A DNA stretch of 64,000 nt, from assembly GCA_019722365.1 (NCBI GenBank), contig JADFUC010000961.1, positions 372,001 through 436,000 on the forward strand, given 5' to 3'. Made by a program: the position numbers and the translations under genes. Below the pieces are notes generated by a model. It made no database searches. It had not been told where the DNA came from and saw only the letters and a program-made list of their open reading frames with translations. Source of the stretch: Lithospermum erythrorhizon (taxonomy: Eukaryota > Streptophyta > Magnoliopsida > Boraginales > Boraginaceae). Shown one piece after another: positions 1-13,075 of this stretch (within the stretch, counting starts at the first letter, position 1; each line of letters starts with the position of its first letter).

Positions 1-2007
1 AAGCTCTTCTTCATCCCTACCATTCATGCAAAAGTCAAAGGTGTGACAGCTTCACTACACCCATCGACATTACTCACATTACTAACGGACTTCCCAAAAT
101 TAATGTCACCAATTGATAGGCTAGCTAACACTGAGTAATCATACTCTAAAGTAAAATAGTTTTATGAAATTAAGAAGAAATTACAAATCCCGGTGGAATA
201 TTTAACAAATATCAACAAGTATAAAATTAGGGAGTGTAATATGATCACATGGAAATGCACGTGCCGAATATTTTGCATTGGGATCAACATCTCACCCCCT
301 CATGTCACGTGGATCAATAATGTCTACCACCTACCCAATGCCCTTCACTCTTCACTTCAACTTCAATAGTGTACCTTCTTTTGTCTTATACCAATTTTAT
401 CTCGTTAAATGGGGTCAATCACGTCGATCATATAATTACAAAGGATCATTTCCTTCATTAAACACATGAACTCGTTGGTTTTTTTTTATTTATTTGACAT
501 CCACAATAGATTGATTATTAACAAAGTTCTTCAACTTCTTAAATAATTGTATCAGATTTAGGTATCATTTTCTAACTTCCACATAAAATTAAAATTCATA
601 TTGTATTAGAAACTAGTTTTATAAAAGCACAAATATGAGTCTTTCTCTTGCACAAAAGAGTTCATATTGATCATATGCTAAATCAGTTTCTAATTTGCTT
701 GTATGGGTATAACCAAATGATAAATGAATTATTATTGGAATTCGAAAAAGATAATGAGTCTTGATAGTCGTAATGTGGGATATTCAATTTGAATGAGCAC
801 CAGATATTGCTCTTCTAATGATTGAACTCTAGACGACCTTGATTTATCCTCCTCACAAACTGTCAGATCGAAATATAAGAAAACCTAAATAGTGAACAAC
901 TGATTTTGAATCAACTATCAAATGTGTAATTTTCTATCTTTCACTTACGTTACTTACCGAGCAGAGGGTACATGGTGAGGGCGATGGTCACTAAGATAGT
1001 AAAAGCACAATGGTAAAAACTTATCAAGATAAAAGGTAAAAACTAAAGGCACATTGATGAGGACATTATTGGAAACAAAATCCAAGCTGGAAAAAGAGGA
1101 CATCTCAGCTAAGTTGTCTCGTACTTTACTTGCAAGAATTCTCATAGTACGGGCGTACCTTACTTGCTTCTCTTTTTCTTCACTTAGTTGTCTCCTTTAT
1201 TCACTAGTAAACATATTTGAATGAGGAGAGCACCTAATCAAATTTATTATGGTGTCTTCAAATTATATATTTTAAGAATTGTATTTAAACACAATACTTT
1301 TGAATGCAATAATCAAAGTTAAGTTGAGGATATTAAAGGTTTGAAATCAATATAAATATTCAAAAATCGAGTTAAAGCATTGTGGCTAGCGTAACTGCTT
1401 TAATACCATCCTTAAGCATCCAAGCCCAAAACCTAGAATGAGTACGTAAAATGAAATCAATTTATCATTCTAAAATGAATAGAATAATATTGCATCATCT
1501 TTGGTGTAATGGTGTATAACTTCAATAATAAAAGTTACAAAATGAATAAAATGGTTTTGAGCCAATTAACAAAGGTTCTTGAATTGAATTTACTTGGAAA
1601 TAGCTTTGGGCCTTTTAATGTATGATAAAAGTACTACATACAATACATATGCTCTCAAAACCACCGACGTTTCCATCAGTTACTCAATGGTAATAAGACT
1701 AAATTCTTAAAAAAAACCTCTCAGTCAGTTTAGTCAGAACAAGTAAAAAAGCTCAAGGCCAGCTGGAGATGCACACTACTGTCGGTACATTTCACTAGAG
1801 GTTGAATGGAGCATCCATTCTTGACTAACCACTTCTTAATTATGTATTAAGATTTAAATAAATATTAGAGTCGAGTCGAACCTTTATTTAAACACGATAA
1901 GATTTGATTATGTTCGAGTTGTTCTGTTAAGAGAATAATAACCCTTGTTTTGATTCTAATGTAGTACACACACACGCTTTACATATATATATATATATAT
2001 ATATGCG
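1..2007. other. AT-rich intergenic DNA
   Basis: No gene was found. Open frames here are below 65 codons and show no recognisable domain. The only clear structure is a (TA)n microsatellite at about 1983-2004, which directly precedes a sharp change in base composition. Confidence 0.6.
1983..2004. repeat. (TA)n microsatellite
   Basis: An uninterrupted run of TA dinucleotides of about 22 bp. Confidence 0.9.
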
Positions 2008-3150
2008 ATAAATACTAACGAGGCTATACGGCTAAAGCCTGCACAATATACATCTAGTTAACACCGCTTTACTCGAGTTAGAGCGTGCGAGAACTTTGTG
2101 TATCTCATTTTTGATGAAAGCGACTCAAAGCAGGTTGGCCCAGCGGTTTTGTAGATGTTAATGGCCGAGAACTTCGTACAAACATGAGATGCCGATATAG
2201 TGCCGTCGATAGGGCATCGCGCAAGAAATGTCAATCAATCTCTGTAATAGCCGATGGATTCATGAAAAAGCTGGGTTCGCCAAATATGCTGGCGATTAGT
2301 GACACGATGAACTGCGTCGGATCTTTGTTAGCCGAGCGCGCTCTAAGAGACTTGCGTCCATTTCAGCTCGCGTATAGCTTTGCCGTGGCTCGATATTCGC
2401 TTCAATGAGGGGCAGAGAATTGTGTCATGTTTCTTTAGTTTCCATGACCACAGGGAGAAGATCCCGAAACATCCATCGCAGTCGCGATGTCGCCGTGGTA
2501 GGACAGGCCTTGATCGAGAATTACGCCACCACTTGTAGCGCGGGGTATTCTCCTTATTTGTAAGCGACACTCCTTGTCAGGAGACCCACCCAAGATATCT
2601 AACAACTCGAAGAAGCCGCAGTGATCTTCCACTTAGAAGCCTGTGGGACAAAGTATGTACTGCAAAACAAATATCAGGGCGAGTGAAAGCCAGAAATGAG
2701 GAGAGAGCGACCAGCAGTCGCTTTATGTTTATCCGTATCCGTGAGCTCGCTGACTGTCAGCTTGACTTACGGTTTTTGTTCCGTGAGAATGTCGAAGCCG
2801 ATCTAAGAACCGCTTGAGAAATGATGTCGAAACACTTCCGTTTGAATGAATGGAGTGATAGTATGCGCCCAGCAAAATCACGGTGATCGAATTGAAGGAG
2901 CTACCGATGCGTACCTCGTCGGCGAGCTTAAATAAGCCATACTTTGTCTGGCAAAGGCAAGTAGCTAGAGGCGCCCCGTCGCGTGACATTCGTTCACGTC
3001 GCATAAACAGAGCAGGCTGGCACGCTCGGTTCCAGTAATCGAGGCCAACAAAAAGCAGTGCACTTGCCGAGTAAATGTCGAGAGATGAGGCGAGAGTCGG
3101 CAACAACTTTCGTTATATAAATCGTACTAACGAATTGCTGATACGCTCAT
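2008..3150. other. GC-rich block of unknown origin
   Basis: About 1.1 kb has near 50% G+C by eye (one counted line at 2341-2400 is 31 of 60), while the surroundings are much more AT-rich. It starts just after a (TA)n run and stops abruptly where Copia integrase homology begins. The longest frame is 125 codons on the minus strand (2729-3106); none of the frames contains a domain I recognise, and all frames are interrupted. It may be a foreign insertion, an unusual retroelement segment or an assembly artefact; the sequence alone does not decide. Confidence 0.45.
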
Positions 3151-3800
3151 TATCTACTCTTTGGATGATCATCAATCTTCGAGAAAGGGAAGATGGATTC
3201 AACAAATTTCACATCTCGAGAAACAAAGGACTCTTTTGTCTCCAAATCATAAACTTTCCACCCCTTTTTGGTATCCAAAAACACACATTTTCGACTCCTA
3301 CTTGAAAACTTGTCCGATTTAGCATGCAAATTATGAGCATAACATAATGATCCAAAAACCCGAAGTTTGGTGAAAGCCAGTCCTTTACCAAACAAATACT
3401 CATAAGGGGTCTTAAAACTCAACACTTGAGAAGGGGTCCGATTAATTAAATAATCGGCCAGATTAACACGCATTCTCCCAAAATAATGTGGAAATGATAA
3501 ATTTTCTTGGAATTTCAAAGCTCGTGCCACATTTAAAATGTGTCTATGTTTCCGTTCAACCTTGCTATTACGTTGAAAGTGTCCCCACATGATGTTTGGG
3601 AAACACAATACTTTGTTATGCAAAATAACTCTTGAATAGAAAAATTGGTGCCGTTATCATTTGCGTGCCATTTTGCTCGTGCGTTAAATTGCGGATCACA
3701 AGTCTTTAAAAATCAGTGAATAAAGTAAACACCTCCGTTTTATCGCGTTCCGGCCACGGGCGTAGCCCACATAATGTCCGTACTACGGCACCCGGCCAGC
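3150..3800 (-). mobile_element. Ty1/Copia retrotransposon fragment, broken integrase
   Basis: Read on the minus strand, this is part of a Copia polyprotein. An NDNGT motif (3647-3661) matches the integrase core around the second catalytic Asp. It is followed by an ERKHRHIL motif near 3535-3560 and the typical C-terminal integrase stretch with NRTPS, PYEYLFGK and LRVFGSLCYAH, ending near 3150. The NDNGT part and the ERKHRH part are in different frames, so at least one frameshift lies between them. Upstream there is a DKTEVFT-like segment with stop codons. Reverse transcriptase, which should follow, is absent; the GC-rich block begins there instead. The copy is dead. Confidence 0.85.
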
Positions 3801-3849
3801 AGCGTGTCAGCAGTGGGTGGCCGGGCGGCGGTTTTGATAGATTGAAGTT

Positions 3850-4500
3850 AGGTAAATGGTTTTAGAAAACCCTAAATGTATTTTATGTAATTATTTTTGG
3901 TTTTTAAAATTATTGGTAATTATTAATTTCAGTTTTAAATGTTAAATCATAAATTTTGTCATTAAGATAATTGAATATATATCTTGAATGACATTAAATT
4001 TGATTTATATTTTCATTTCTTAATTATTTCATTAATTGATAATTTTTTGAAAATATATTTCATGGTGACTTTTAAATTTTGAATTTTGGGTTAATTACTT
4101 GTAAGTAATTATTCCATGATTTAAGTGGCGATAATTATTGTAATAATTATCATTAATCGTAATGGGAATATATTTAAATTCAAAAATTCCCCCGCTAATT
4201 GATAATTAATTGTAAAATAATAGGTAATTAATTAGTCAATTATGAACACATTTAATCTCATTTCATTTAATATATGACATTAATTGCATTTATATGTTTT
4301 TAATATTTTGCCCATATATATTGTTATAGATACAAAGGAGAATATTTGGATATGACCAGTTTAATTTGTTATATACGATTAGCGTCATAGAAAAATATTA
4401 TGCTTGACTTTTGTTGAGTACCGTATTTCCTTTTTGTATTCATTTACCATGACTTTTAGCGTCTTTGTCTGAAGTTGGGTTAGAGTAGTAGTATGTCTTC
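3850..4500. other. AT-rich intergenic DNA
   Basis: Low-complexity AT-rich sequence with many short repeats of aattattg-like words. No coding potential was seen. Confidence 0.5.
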
Positions 4501-7500
4501 TTTGTGGTGGCATTGAAAGATAGTGTTAGCATATGGCGTCGCTTGGGGGTGAATAAGGGAATTTGGGAGTCGTTGAGCCGCTTTTCGACTTATAAAAACT
4601 TTAATTCAGAGTTTCACCGTTAATACAACTTTAGTAATTTGTAGCAGCCGACAAATGCGGAATAGACTAAAGTAACACCCTCAAATGAATGCTAGATAAA
4701 AGATGAAACAATAAAACGATCTAGTAATCATTATGTCTGTCAACGTCAAAAGCTCATTTTTGATCAATATTAACAGTAAAAGCTCATTCATGCATAATCA
4801 CGATTAAATCCATTAAATGGCTATTGATCGATCTAGCAATCTATTAAACATACCCGCAATTCAATACGCATAAAGACATACTAGGTGAGTTTAAGATATT
4901 AGCGATAGCGAAGTTTAGTATGATTTGATCGGTGCGGAATATAACAGTAAGTTCATTGATCCAAATCCAAACTATCCCTAATCATGAATAATCAATTAAG
5001 ATCGACATATGATATTCTATTTTGGCTCGATTAAACTTGACATATCAATTTAACACAATAATTCAATTATATGCCGGCATATTCAATAAGCGTATAAAAA
5101 GCTAGCGTATAATCGAATCTATGATTCTAGCATATATATAATATATTGCAATAAAATAAAGAGTAGAAATAGAATGCAAACTCGACACGGTGTTTTCACG
5201 AGGTTGGCTAATCTATATCCAGGCCAATGCTCTGCGCGCCAGGCTTCAGCTAGTAGAATCCCTTCAGATGGTGACTTGCTTAATGTTGAGTATTTGAACG
5301 ACTTCTGACTCTTGGCTCGTAGCACCGTTAATCGCCACTAAGGGCAAGGAATCACCTAAAGTTTGACTCCTAACTCTGGAATTGGGAACCCGAGCCTCGG
5401 CCAGGATTTCAGCCCGATCAAGTCGGAGATCTGACTCATACACCTCGAGCAGCTACATGTCACATTGCTTGGCCCAGCCTCAGCCAATTTATGGAAATAT
5501 ACTTTCGATTCTGGCTTGAGTAAGCCTCGCTGACACCTCGAACCTCGAGCCTACAGTATGAAGAACAAATCCTAGCAATGGGACATACTCTTTTATAGAA
5601 TGAGATTGTTTTTATCTGATCCTAAATGCTCTCGATGAGCTACAATAGGATTACAATTTTGGCACAATTTATAACTCCTTACATTGAGTAGATAATACAT
5701 TGAAGCTTGTTCAACTCCTTGTTGAGTAGATAAGACTTTGAAGCTCTTGAACTCTGAATTTGAGCATTTTCATCAAACACCTTGAATCTTTCTTTAGTTT
5801 TCCATTCTCGTTCAAAGTTTAGCATGAACCAAACTTCATCTCTTTGATAAATCACAATTAAAGCTCATGTATTTGATAGATTTGGTGTTTTAAAGATGAG
5901 AAATGAGTATAAAACATTAGAATTGTTTGGGAATAGTTGGGGAAAGAGTTTGGAAGATTTGGTATTTAAAGGGGTGAAAATGGAGTTGAAAGCGGACAAA
6001 AACGGCTAGTTTTTGACACCCATCGAGACATCGAGCCAGTCGTGGGGTTTTAAACAAGAAAACAGCAAAAAAATGCTGGATCATCGAGACCTCGCCGGGG
6101 CCACAAAGTCTCGGTGGGTCTCGATAAAACGATTTTTCTTGAAACTAAAATCGCATTTCAGCCGTTATGGCTCCGATTTAGGCGATTCAAAAGCGTTGGA
6201 AGCTCTTTTCAAACCCTTTAATAAATGAATTCCAAACCCCAGTTTATACACATTAAGATTTTCAAAATATTTTAACGACAAAGCGTTAGCAAAAATATTG
6301 GAAAGCGATTAAGTCTTTAGTAAAAATGATTTGAAAAATATCTCCCAATAAGAACTTCAATCAAGATCAAAGGAAAGAAAGTAAAGTAAGATTAAGCCAT
6401 AACTTTTACCTAATCTTTGGCTTAAATCCCGAACTTCGTCTCTTCCGATCTTGATTAACCCGTGACTTTTCTTCTTGGTCCTTTCATGGCATTAGATTGA
6501 ACGATCTTCTTCTTAAATCGTAAAATTAACGGCTTTGAAGTTTGTATGGTTGATTCTTAACACATCTGCATATACTCATATTTTGGCATTGCAAAAATCA
6601 CCTTGAAGCTCATGGCGTTTCTTCGTTGTCTTGATACTGCCTTGATATTGTGCTTGTTTGATATCAATGTATCCTTTGTGTCCGACAAACACCTTTCTAA
6701 CATACCTATGAATTAAATCACTTAAGAATGTTAGATAGTAAATCAATGTTTAAGTCATCGTTAAAGCAAGGTATGGGACTCGTAGTCCAGCCGGATAAGC
6801 ATTTCCACAAATACGGCACTTGGAGGAACTTGAGGTTTCAAGGTCTTTGAGAATACAAGACTTGCAGCTTGTTAAGTGCTATAATAGGACTTATGTTAGC
6901 ATTTCACTTGTTAGAGTGATGTAATGAGTCCTAGGAATTAAATATATATCTCCTAAATGTGTGTTATTTATTTATTTTTCATGTTGTGCGTATTTGGCTT
7001 GAATATGTGCTATATATATGCATGAGGATTTAAATAAGGATTAAATAACATTAATCTCTAATTAAAATTTAAACGATGTATCGAAGCCAATTTTTAAAGT
7101 TTTGAAATTGGTTGCTTTATCTGAACCTGTTGTGATGAGGTATTCTGATTTTGCACTTTGATATGACAATGAATCATGTTGATGATTTCACTTAGCGTTG
7201 TGGGCTTTGGATGATCACTCCAAGTAACTATTTGGTTTAATTGGTATGCTTCGGTTTGTGGGAGATACAAAAGTCGGAGTAGCATCACATGGTATCGCCC
7301 AGTGACCTGAGAGTTATGTAGTTGCCGTGGTGGTTGGTAACCCTCTTGTTGTCTTTGGATTCAAAATGTATGCGATGTTGCTTAGTTTGGTCACGGGCAT
7401 AATGAACTTTAATTACCTGGCATATTACTTTACATAATTGGTTGATAAACCTACTATTATACTTTGATTCAAAATGTATGCGGTATTTGCCGTTTGAATC

Positions 7501-10500
7501 CAAGTATAAGTGGATCTTGATACCTTGTATATTTTGTGAGATTTGAAGTACGGGTATCATATTTACAATTCATTTTGTAAATACGTATGGATTGTTTGAA
7601 CTACGCTTGTTTATTTTAAGTAGCATATTTCCTGTGTTTGGCATATTAAGTTTTACCTATTTTTATTCACTATTCATTGGGCAAACTAAATGCATGACTT
7701 TATAATGTGAAATAAAATAAGTTAAGGAGAAATCCGAATGACTTGTTGATACAAAGTGTTCACATGATCTTCTTCAACCGTTTCTGATAGGTTGTATGCT
7801 AATAGAGATAAAACTTTAAATACCTGAAGCATTTAAGACTTGATTCAATCATGTTGATCGTTGCATGAACTTTGGTTCAAGTGAACAAAGTCACATGATT
7901 TGATTAAAGATAATTAATTTTGATTCAATCAAAGAAGGTGATGATGCTACTTGAAGACCAATATATATATGTGTCTCTTGTACAAACAAGTCTTAAATGA
8001 TAAATAGTTTGATCTCTTTTATAACTCGATTGAGAAAAACTATTGAATGATCTTGAATGTTATTAATATCTGCATTTCGGGACATGTGATGGAGTATTTA
8101 GTTTTCTTTAACATGATGAACATGGTTCATGAATTGTGAGAAACAAAAGCTTATGATATGTAACCAAATAAGCAAAGTTATCCTATTATGGCCGGTTCTC
8201 GCGTCACTTATGCAGTTAATTGAACATGGAACTATATAAGTTGAAATTAATGATTCGCTTCATTATTTCGAACTTTAAATCATAGAAAAGAAGGATTTTA
8301 AGTAACATTTAGGAATTGAAAGAGATTTGATTAAATCTGTATCTCGAAATAATTTTTGTTGTCAAAAGGTAGCAATGTCTTGGCATTTATCGATTGTCGA
8401 GAACACTAGTTTTGGCTTCATGATTTAATCATGGATATGAGCCAAATATAAAAATAGATGGAAGACGAAGATACAAGAAAAGTTATCGAGCTCTTGTGTA
8501 ATGATAGCTTGACTACATTATAAGAGCACACGGTTTAAACTCACCTCATGAAGATGGTTGGGATTCTAAACTACTTTCTTTACACTTGTAAGAGTACAAA
8601 AGAGTGTCGCGTTTGACTTACACGTTTCCATATCAGGTGATTCTGATTAAGGAAACATTACTCTACTCTTCTTTAAAAGGAAGCCTTGAACAACAAACGA
8701 TTGAATAATACTTATGGATAATGACTCGAACGAGACTTGAGTATAATCTTGAAAAAGATGAACTAAGTCAACTCTTATTAGACTTAGTGGGAGGTTCATT
8801 AGTCTAAATTAAGTTTGTATGTTTACATACAAGTTAATTAACTTGAGCAGAAGACTTGAGTATAATCTTGAAAAGATGAACTAAGTCAACTCTTGCTAGA
8901 CTTAGTGGGAGGTTAGTTAGTCTAAATTAAGTTTGTATGTTTACATACAAAAATTGAGTGAATTTGAGTCAATGAATGATACATCAGAGTTGATAAAGAG
9001 GGTATGAAAAGGGCCATATGAATACTATCCAGTTACGAGTCGGAAGTATCGTCGATATAAGTATTAGTATATCATCCGAAAATAGAGGCGTCATTCTAAT
9101 CTTAAAAGCGTGCTTGTTAGATACGTAATTAAGGAATTGTGTTTAATGAAGTTAAAACCGCGGATGGATGAGATCTTTTCGAATTTCATATACCAAGATA
9201 ATTTTATTACAACCTTAGATGTGTCATTAGTTGAGTGATACAAGTAAGGATTGTGTTAACGTGGTGAAACACAAAGAATGAAATAATTTCACATGTTAAG
9301 GATTCTTCACGCCTACTGCTTTAAATTAATTTATTCATGATGACGTAAGACAACTCGAGTTGTGTTTTGATAAACAAACTTTGAAAGCGTCTAGAGTATA
9401 GGATAAGTTAGTATTATGTAGTAGACATAATTTAACTTAGATCCGAAGATTGATATGAAATCATTTGTACATAACGGAAGAAATTTGACATTTATTTCCG
9501 TCAGCTATAGTGTTTCAATTTATTGTACATGTAAGAGTGCTTACGTTATGAAGTACAAATAGTGGAAATAAATATGTGACTTCGAATGCGTTAGTGAGAG
9601 CAAGTAGGAATACGAGCAGTATTAGAACCACCCGGTTATATCAAGGGAGTATCGCTCTTGTCATTTAAAAGGTAAAATGTGGTAATCTGAAATGACAACA
9701 TGAATAAATAATACTCAATAAATGACTTGGTCATTTAAATTGAAATAAGATGTGAATACATGGGTTGAGAGTATAAAAGCTCTATTTTATGTACGGATGG
9801 TGATTCATCGAGGGTAAGAGCCCATACTATATTACTTTTACGGATGGTGAATCATCGAGTAATAAATGTATTCGTTAAATGGCTTGTCGATTAAATGAAT
9901 AGGTGTTTAATCATACATTTGGTTGAGAAAACGATATTAAACATATTCGTTAGTTGGTATTATCATGTTTATTCCAAACTTTCTTATTGCTATTCACTTG
10001 AGATTGTAACATGTGGTATAAGCAAGTTATCAAGGATGTTCTAAAGTAATGATCGGTGATGATGAATCTTGACATTGTTGTGGAACTCCACATACCAGTA
10101 TGTAAAAAGAAAGTTTCTATACTACTAGAATCTAAAGTTGTAAACTTAAGATTGAGTATAATGGAGTTATATTCTCACTTTGATAGCAGTGAAAATCAAT
10201 AAGAATTAAAGTGATGAAAGAACGGCAGAGTTCACTTAAAGTTAGTGGGGAATGTCTTTGCATAAATGAAGTTTTATACACTAAATGTTGAAGAAATCTT
10301 CCTCTGACCTTAGAGTATGTGTGATTAGATGCTTGCATGCATTGTCGGCCCGACTACATATATGTGACACATGTATGATCGATCAACTATATATATGTGA
10401 GCTTGCATGACATTTAGCGGTAAATTTAAAGATGTCATGAAGCTCGAGGTGATTGAAATCTATAATAATTAAATTCTATAAATAGGCAGATTCTTTTCTT

Positions 10501-12420
10501 GACAGAGCAACTCTTGCATTGGGAATTAATCCTTAGTAAAGGGCCTCACGTTAATGAGGTAGTTGAAGTCTATTACATAATAATATGATTCGCGTATCTT
10601 GTCCAATTAAATGTGTTTGTGCTATGACTATGTGTAGCATGATTCCCGTGATTGGGTGTGAAGTTTTACTAAAAGGTATTCACGTGGATTAGAATACGTT
10701 TGGTAATAACTTTAAGAGAATAGAAATGGCTATGGTGCATGGAATGGATCGATTGTTGATCTTCGCTTTTATGGCTGGATGATAGTAGCATTATGGGCCA
10801 GTTATACCCGTATGAAAGGCTATTAGCCAAGAATTTCAATAATAGGGCTGATGCAGTATGCTTGATGAGTAAACTAAAAGGAAGCTTGAACTCGGTATTA
10901 CAACTTGACGATCAATCTGTTTGTTGGTAATGTTGTTAAAATAATATGCATTAATAAGGCAGAGATGTGTTTTAACACATTTCGAGTTGTGTTAATAAAC
11001 TGCCCGATAAAACCCGAGAAATGGATTTGGAAACCGCTTTGATGCGTAGTCTTGCGTGACTATGTCGGGGATAATCTTAGTCATTAATGATTCATGGATT
11101 TGAGACGGTCGATGAATGTAAAATTTGCTTGTAAGTAGTATTTCGGTAAAGGATATTGATTGTAATCAGCATCTCTTTGCTTTACATATCATGAAATGAT
11201 CTAAGAAATCATCTGGCTTAAAGGATCCGTGTATGGATTTAAGCGTCATCACCGGTTGAGATCGCTTCCCGCGTGATTGACCAAGTTTGGTTTTGCGAGC
11301 TTTATGAAAGGCTGAGCATTATTGGCAAGTTCGATGGGAGCTAGTTCGTTCAACTGCGGAATAAGTTAAATAATTAATTAAAACAAAAGTTCACTTTGTG
11401 TTTAATACGTTGATAACTAAACTACATGAATGCGTGATTCATTCATATAGTTACCCGTTATTTATTTCACGTACGTTGAAATATATATTTTACACGTATT
11501 GTATCCTCGATGAGTGAAAAAGTTAAATCCACTGGGATTGATACATGCATACAGGAAGCGTGAATAGTTGATGCGTCTTGACCTAGAGACATAGGATGAC
11601 GAAGGCATGGTGGGATCTTGATAGTTAGGCTGACAGAGCATCATATGACTATGGTGTTTTGATTAGTGATCGAGATAGATCGTTAACAGGGACTAGATCG
11701 TCTGAGTGAGGCTGTAGATGCAGTGGTAGGAGGCTGGCATGACCGAAAGCAATTCATAGAAGATGTATATCGTGTCTATGATATTTGTTTAGAATTTTAG
11801 GTTAGACAATTATTAGACCTACGATATATAACTATACGTGTTATATATAAACTCTGTACTTTGGTATGACCCAAGCGTACACTTAGCGGGGATTATAAAG
11901 AGCGTATGTTGGGTGTATGATAGTATAACGATAGATGTTGATATATTGGGAGGGATTTATCCGTCCTTGATATCTGAGGAAGATCTGGGGCCTCTGTGCG
12001 GTTAGTCTTGATTGGTTATGGGGCCCTTGTAAATCTTTGTCGGTTCATCTTCGAGTAAAAAGAGATTGTGGGTGTTTAATACTTAGCGCTTCTTATGGAT
12101 TAACTACTATTTAGAGATCGCGTGATAAAAGGAATTGTAAGATGTCGTCCAAGGGTAAGTGGGAATGTGAAATCGTGAGAATTGATTCCTTTTATTATGC
12201 GTTGCGAAAATTGTGTATCAGTCTCGTTTACGGGTTGGTTAAATGTGATTCTTTGGAACTAGTGTTTACCTTATTAATGGTATATTCTTAGTGTAGGTTC
12301 GTGATAATTTAGGGGTTATGAAGCGATTCTTCAGATGCTACTTTCGTGTCGTTATAATAATAGTAATTGGTCGAGCCATTATTATTATACAACTTACTAT
12401 TATCGATCTAGAAGGTCGCG
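4500..12420. mobile_element. decayed repeat region, probably Gypsy/LTR-derived
   Basis: Nearly 8 kb without an open frame above about 90 codons. Faint resemblance to Ty3/Gypsy polyproteins can be seen on the plus strand, for example a NNRADAV-like stretch near 10840-10860 where the RNase H end would lie, and an SDRDR-like stretch near 11665 recalling the integrase core. Stops and frameshifts occur throughout. LTRs could not be paired by eye. The assignment is an inference from weak motifs plus the absence of genes. Confidence 0.35.
8733..8950. repeat. tandem duplication, about 100-bp unit
   Basis: Two near-identical units, 8733-8832 and 8852-8950, are separated by 19 bp. Each ends in a small inverted repeat, TGTATGT TT ACATACA. 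The few differences include one A in a run and single substitutions. Confidence 0.9.
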
Positions 12421-13075
12421 CCTCTGATGATATTGAATAATATTCGTGAATGAAATTCGCGAGACTTGTATATTGAGAAATGTATTTCTCGATATTTATA
12501 TATTTGTCAAATATATATGTTGATGAACATCGATTAGTTAAACTGAAGTCTAATCAATTAAGCGATTGAGATCGATGAATAACTTGATAAGTTATTCGAT
12601 AGTGACTCGTTAGTATTTTAATTGACTTGTTAAGTTAATTGAAATGGGCAACTTCGCTAGTAACTCATTATTTATTAGAGGCTCATAACGGTCTAATTAA
12701 GTTAACGAGTTAAGCCCGATTTCTTATGATTCTTACTTGGTGGAATTTTTTTTTAGAACTTGGTATTTAAGAGGGATTAGGTTTCATGACATAAGAATCA
12801 TGAAACCTCCGCCTCTCTCTCAAAAATATGTGCGCCCCTCTTGGAAATTGGAAGAGTTTTCTCTTAGAATTCTCAAATTAAATGTAATACAACGAGGATT
12901 CGAATCACCGGTTCGTTCATGGTGTGTACCCGATGCAGGGGCGTCGTTTCGATGTTGAACCAGGCGTTGGAGAGGGATTTTGAAGGGGATTTCCACCTTG
13001 GCGAGGCACATCGATGAGGATTTGGGTTCGTCGCTTCAGATTGAAATGTAAGGATTACATTATACATTTTATTTT
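12420..13075 (+). mobile_element. possible LTR remnant
   Basis: The stretch resembles plant Copia LTRs in general layout: AT-rich first part, a run of ctctctctc near 12810, then a GC-richer segment with repeated ggttcg/ggattcg words up to about 13050. No partner LTR, primer binding site or target duplication was identified. Confidence 0.3.

Noticed and set aside
2184..3106. Open frames of 65-125 codons in the GC-rich block, considered as bacterial-type genes
   Set aside because: They overlap on both strands, lack any motif I recognise and are of a length expected by chance at this base composition.
6013..6228. Possible LTR pairing between the catcgagac words here and those at 63200-63430
   Set aside because: Only short words are shared; the segments do not align beyond them.
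7094..7560. Minus-strand frames of 64 and 91 codons as a possible gene
   Set aside because: Repetitive content (IHFESK occurs twice), no domain, and the surroundings are decayed repeats.
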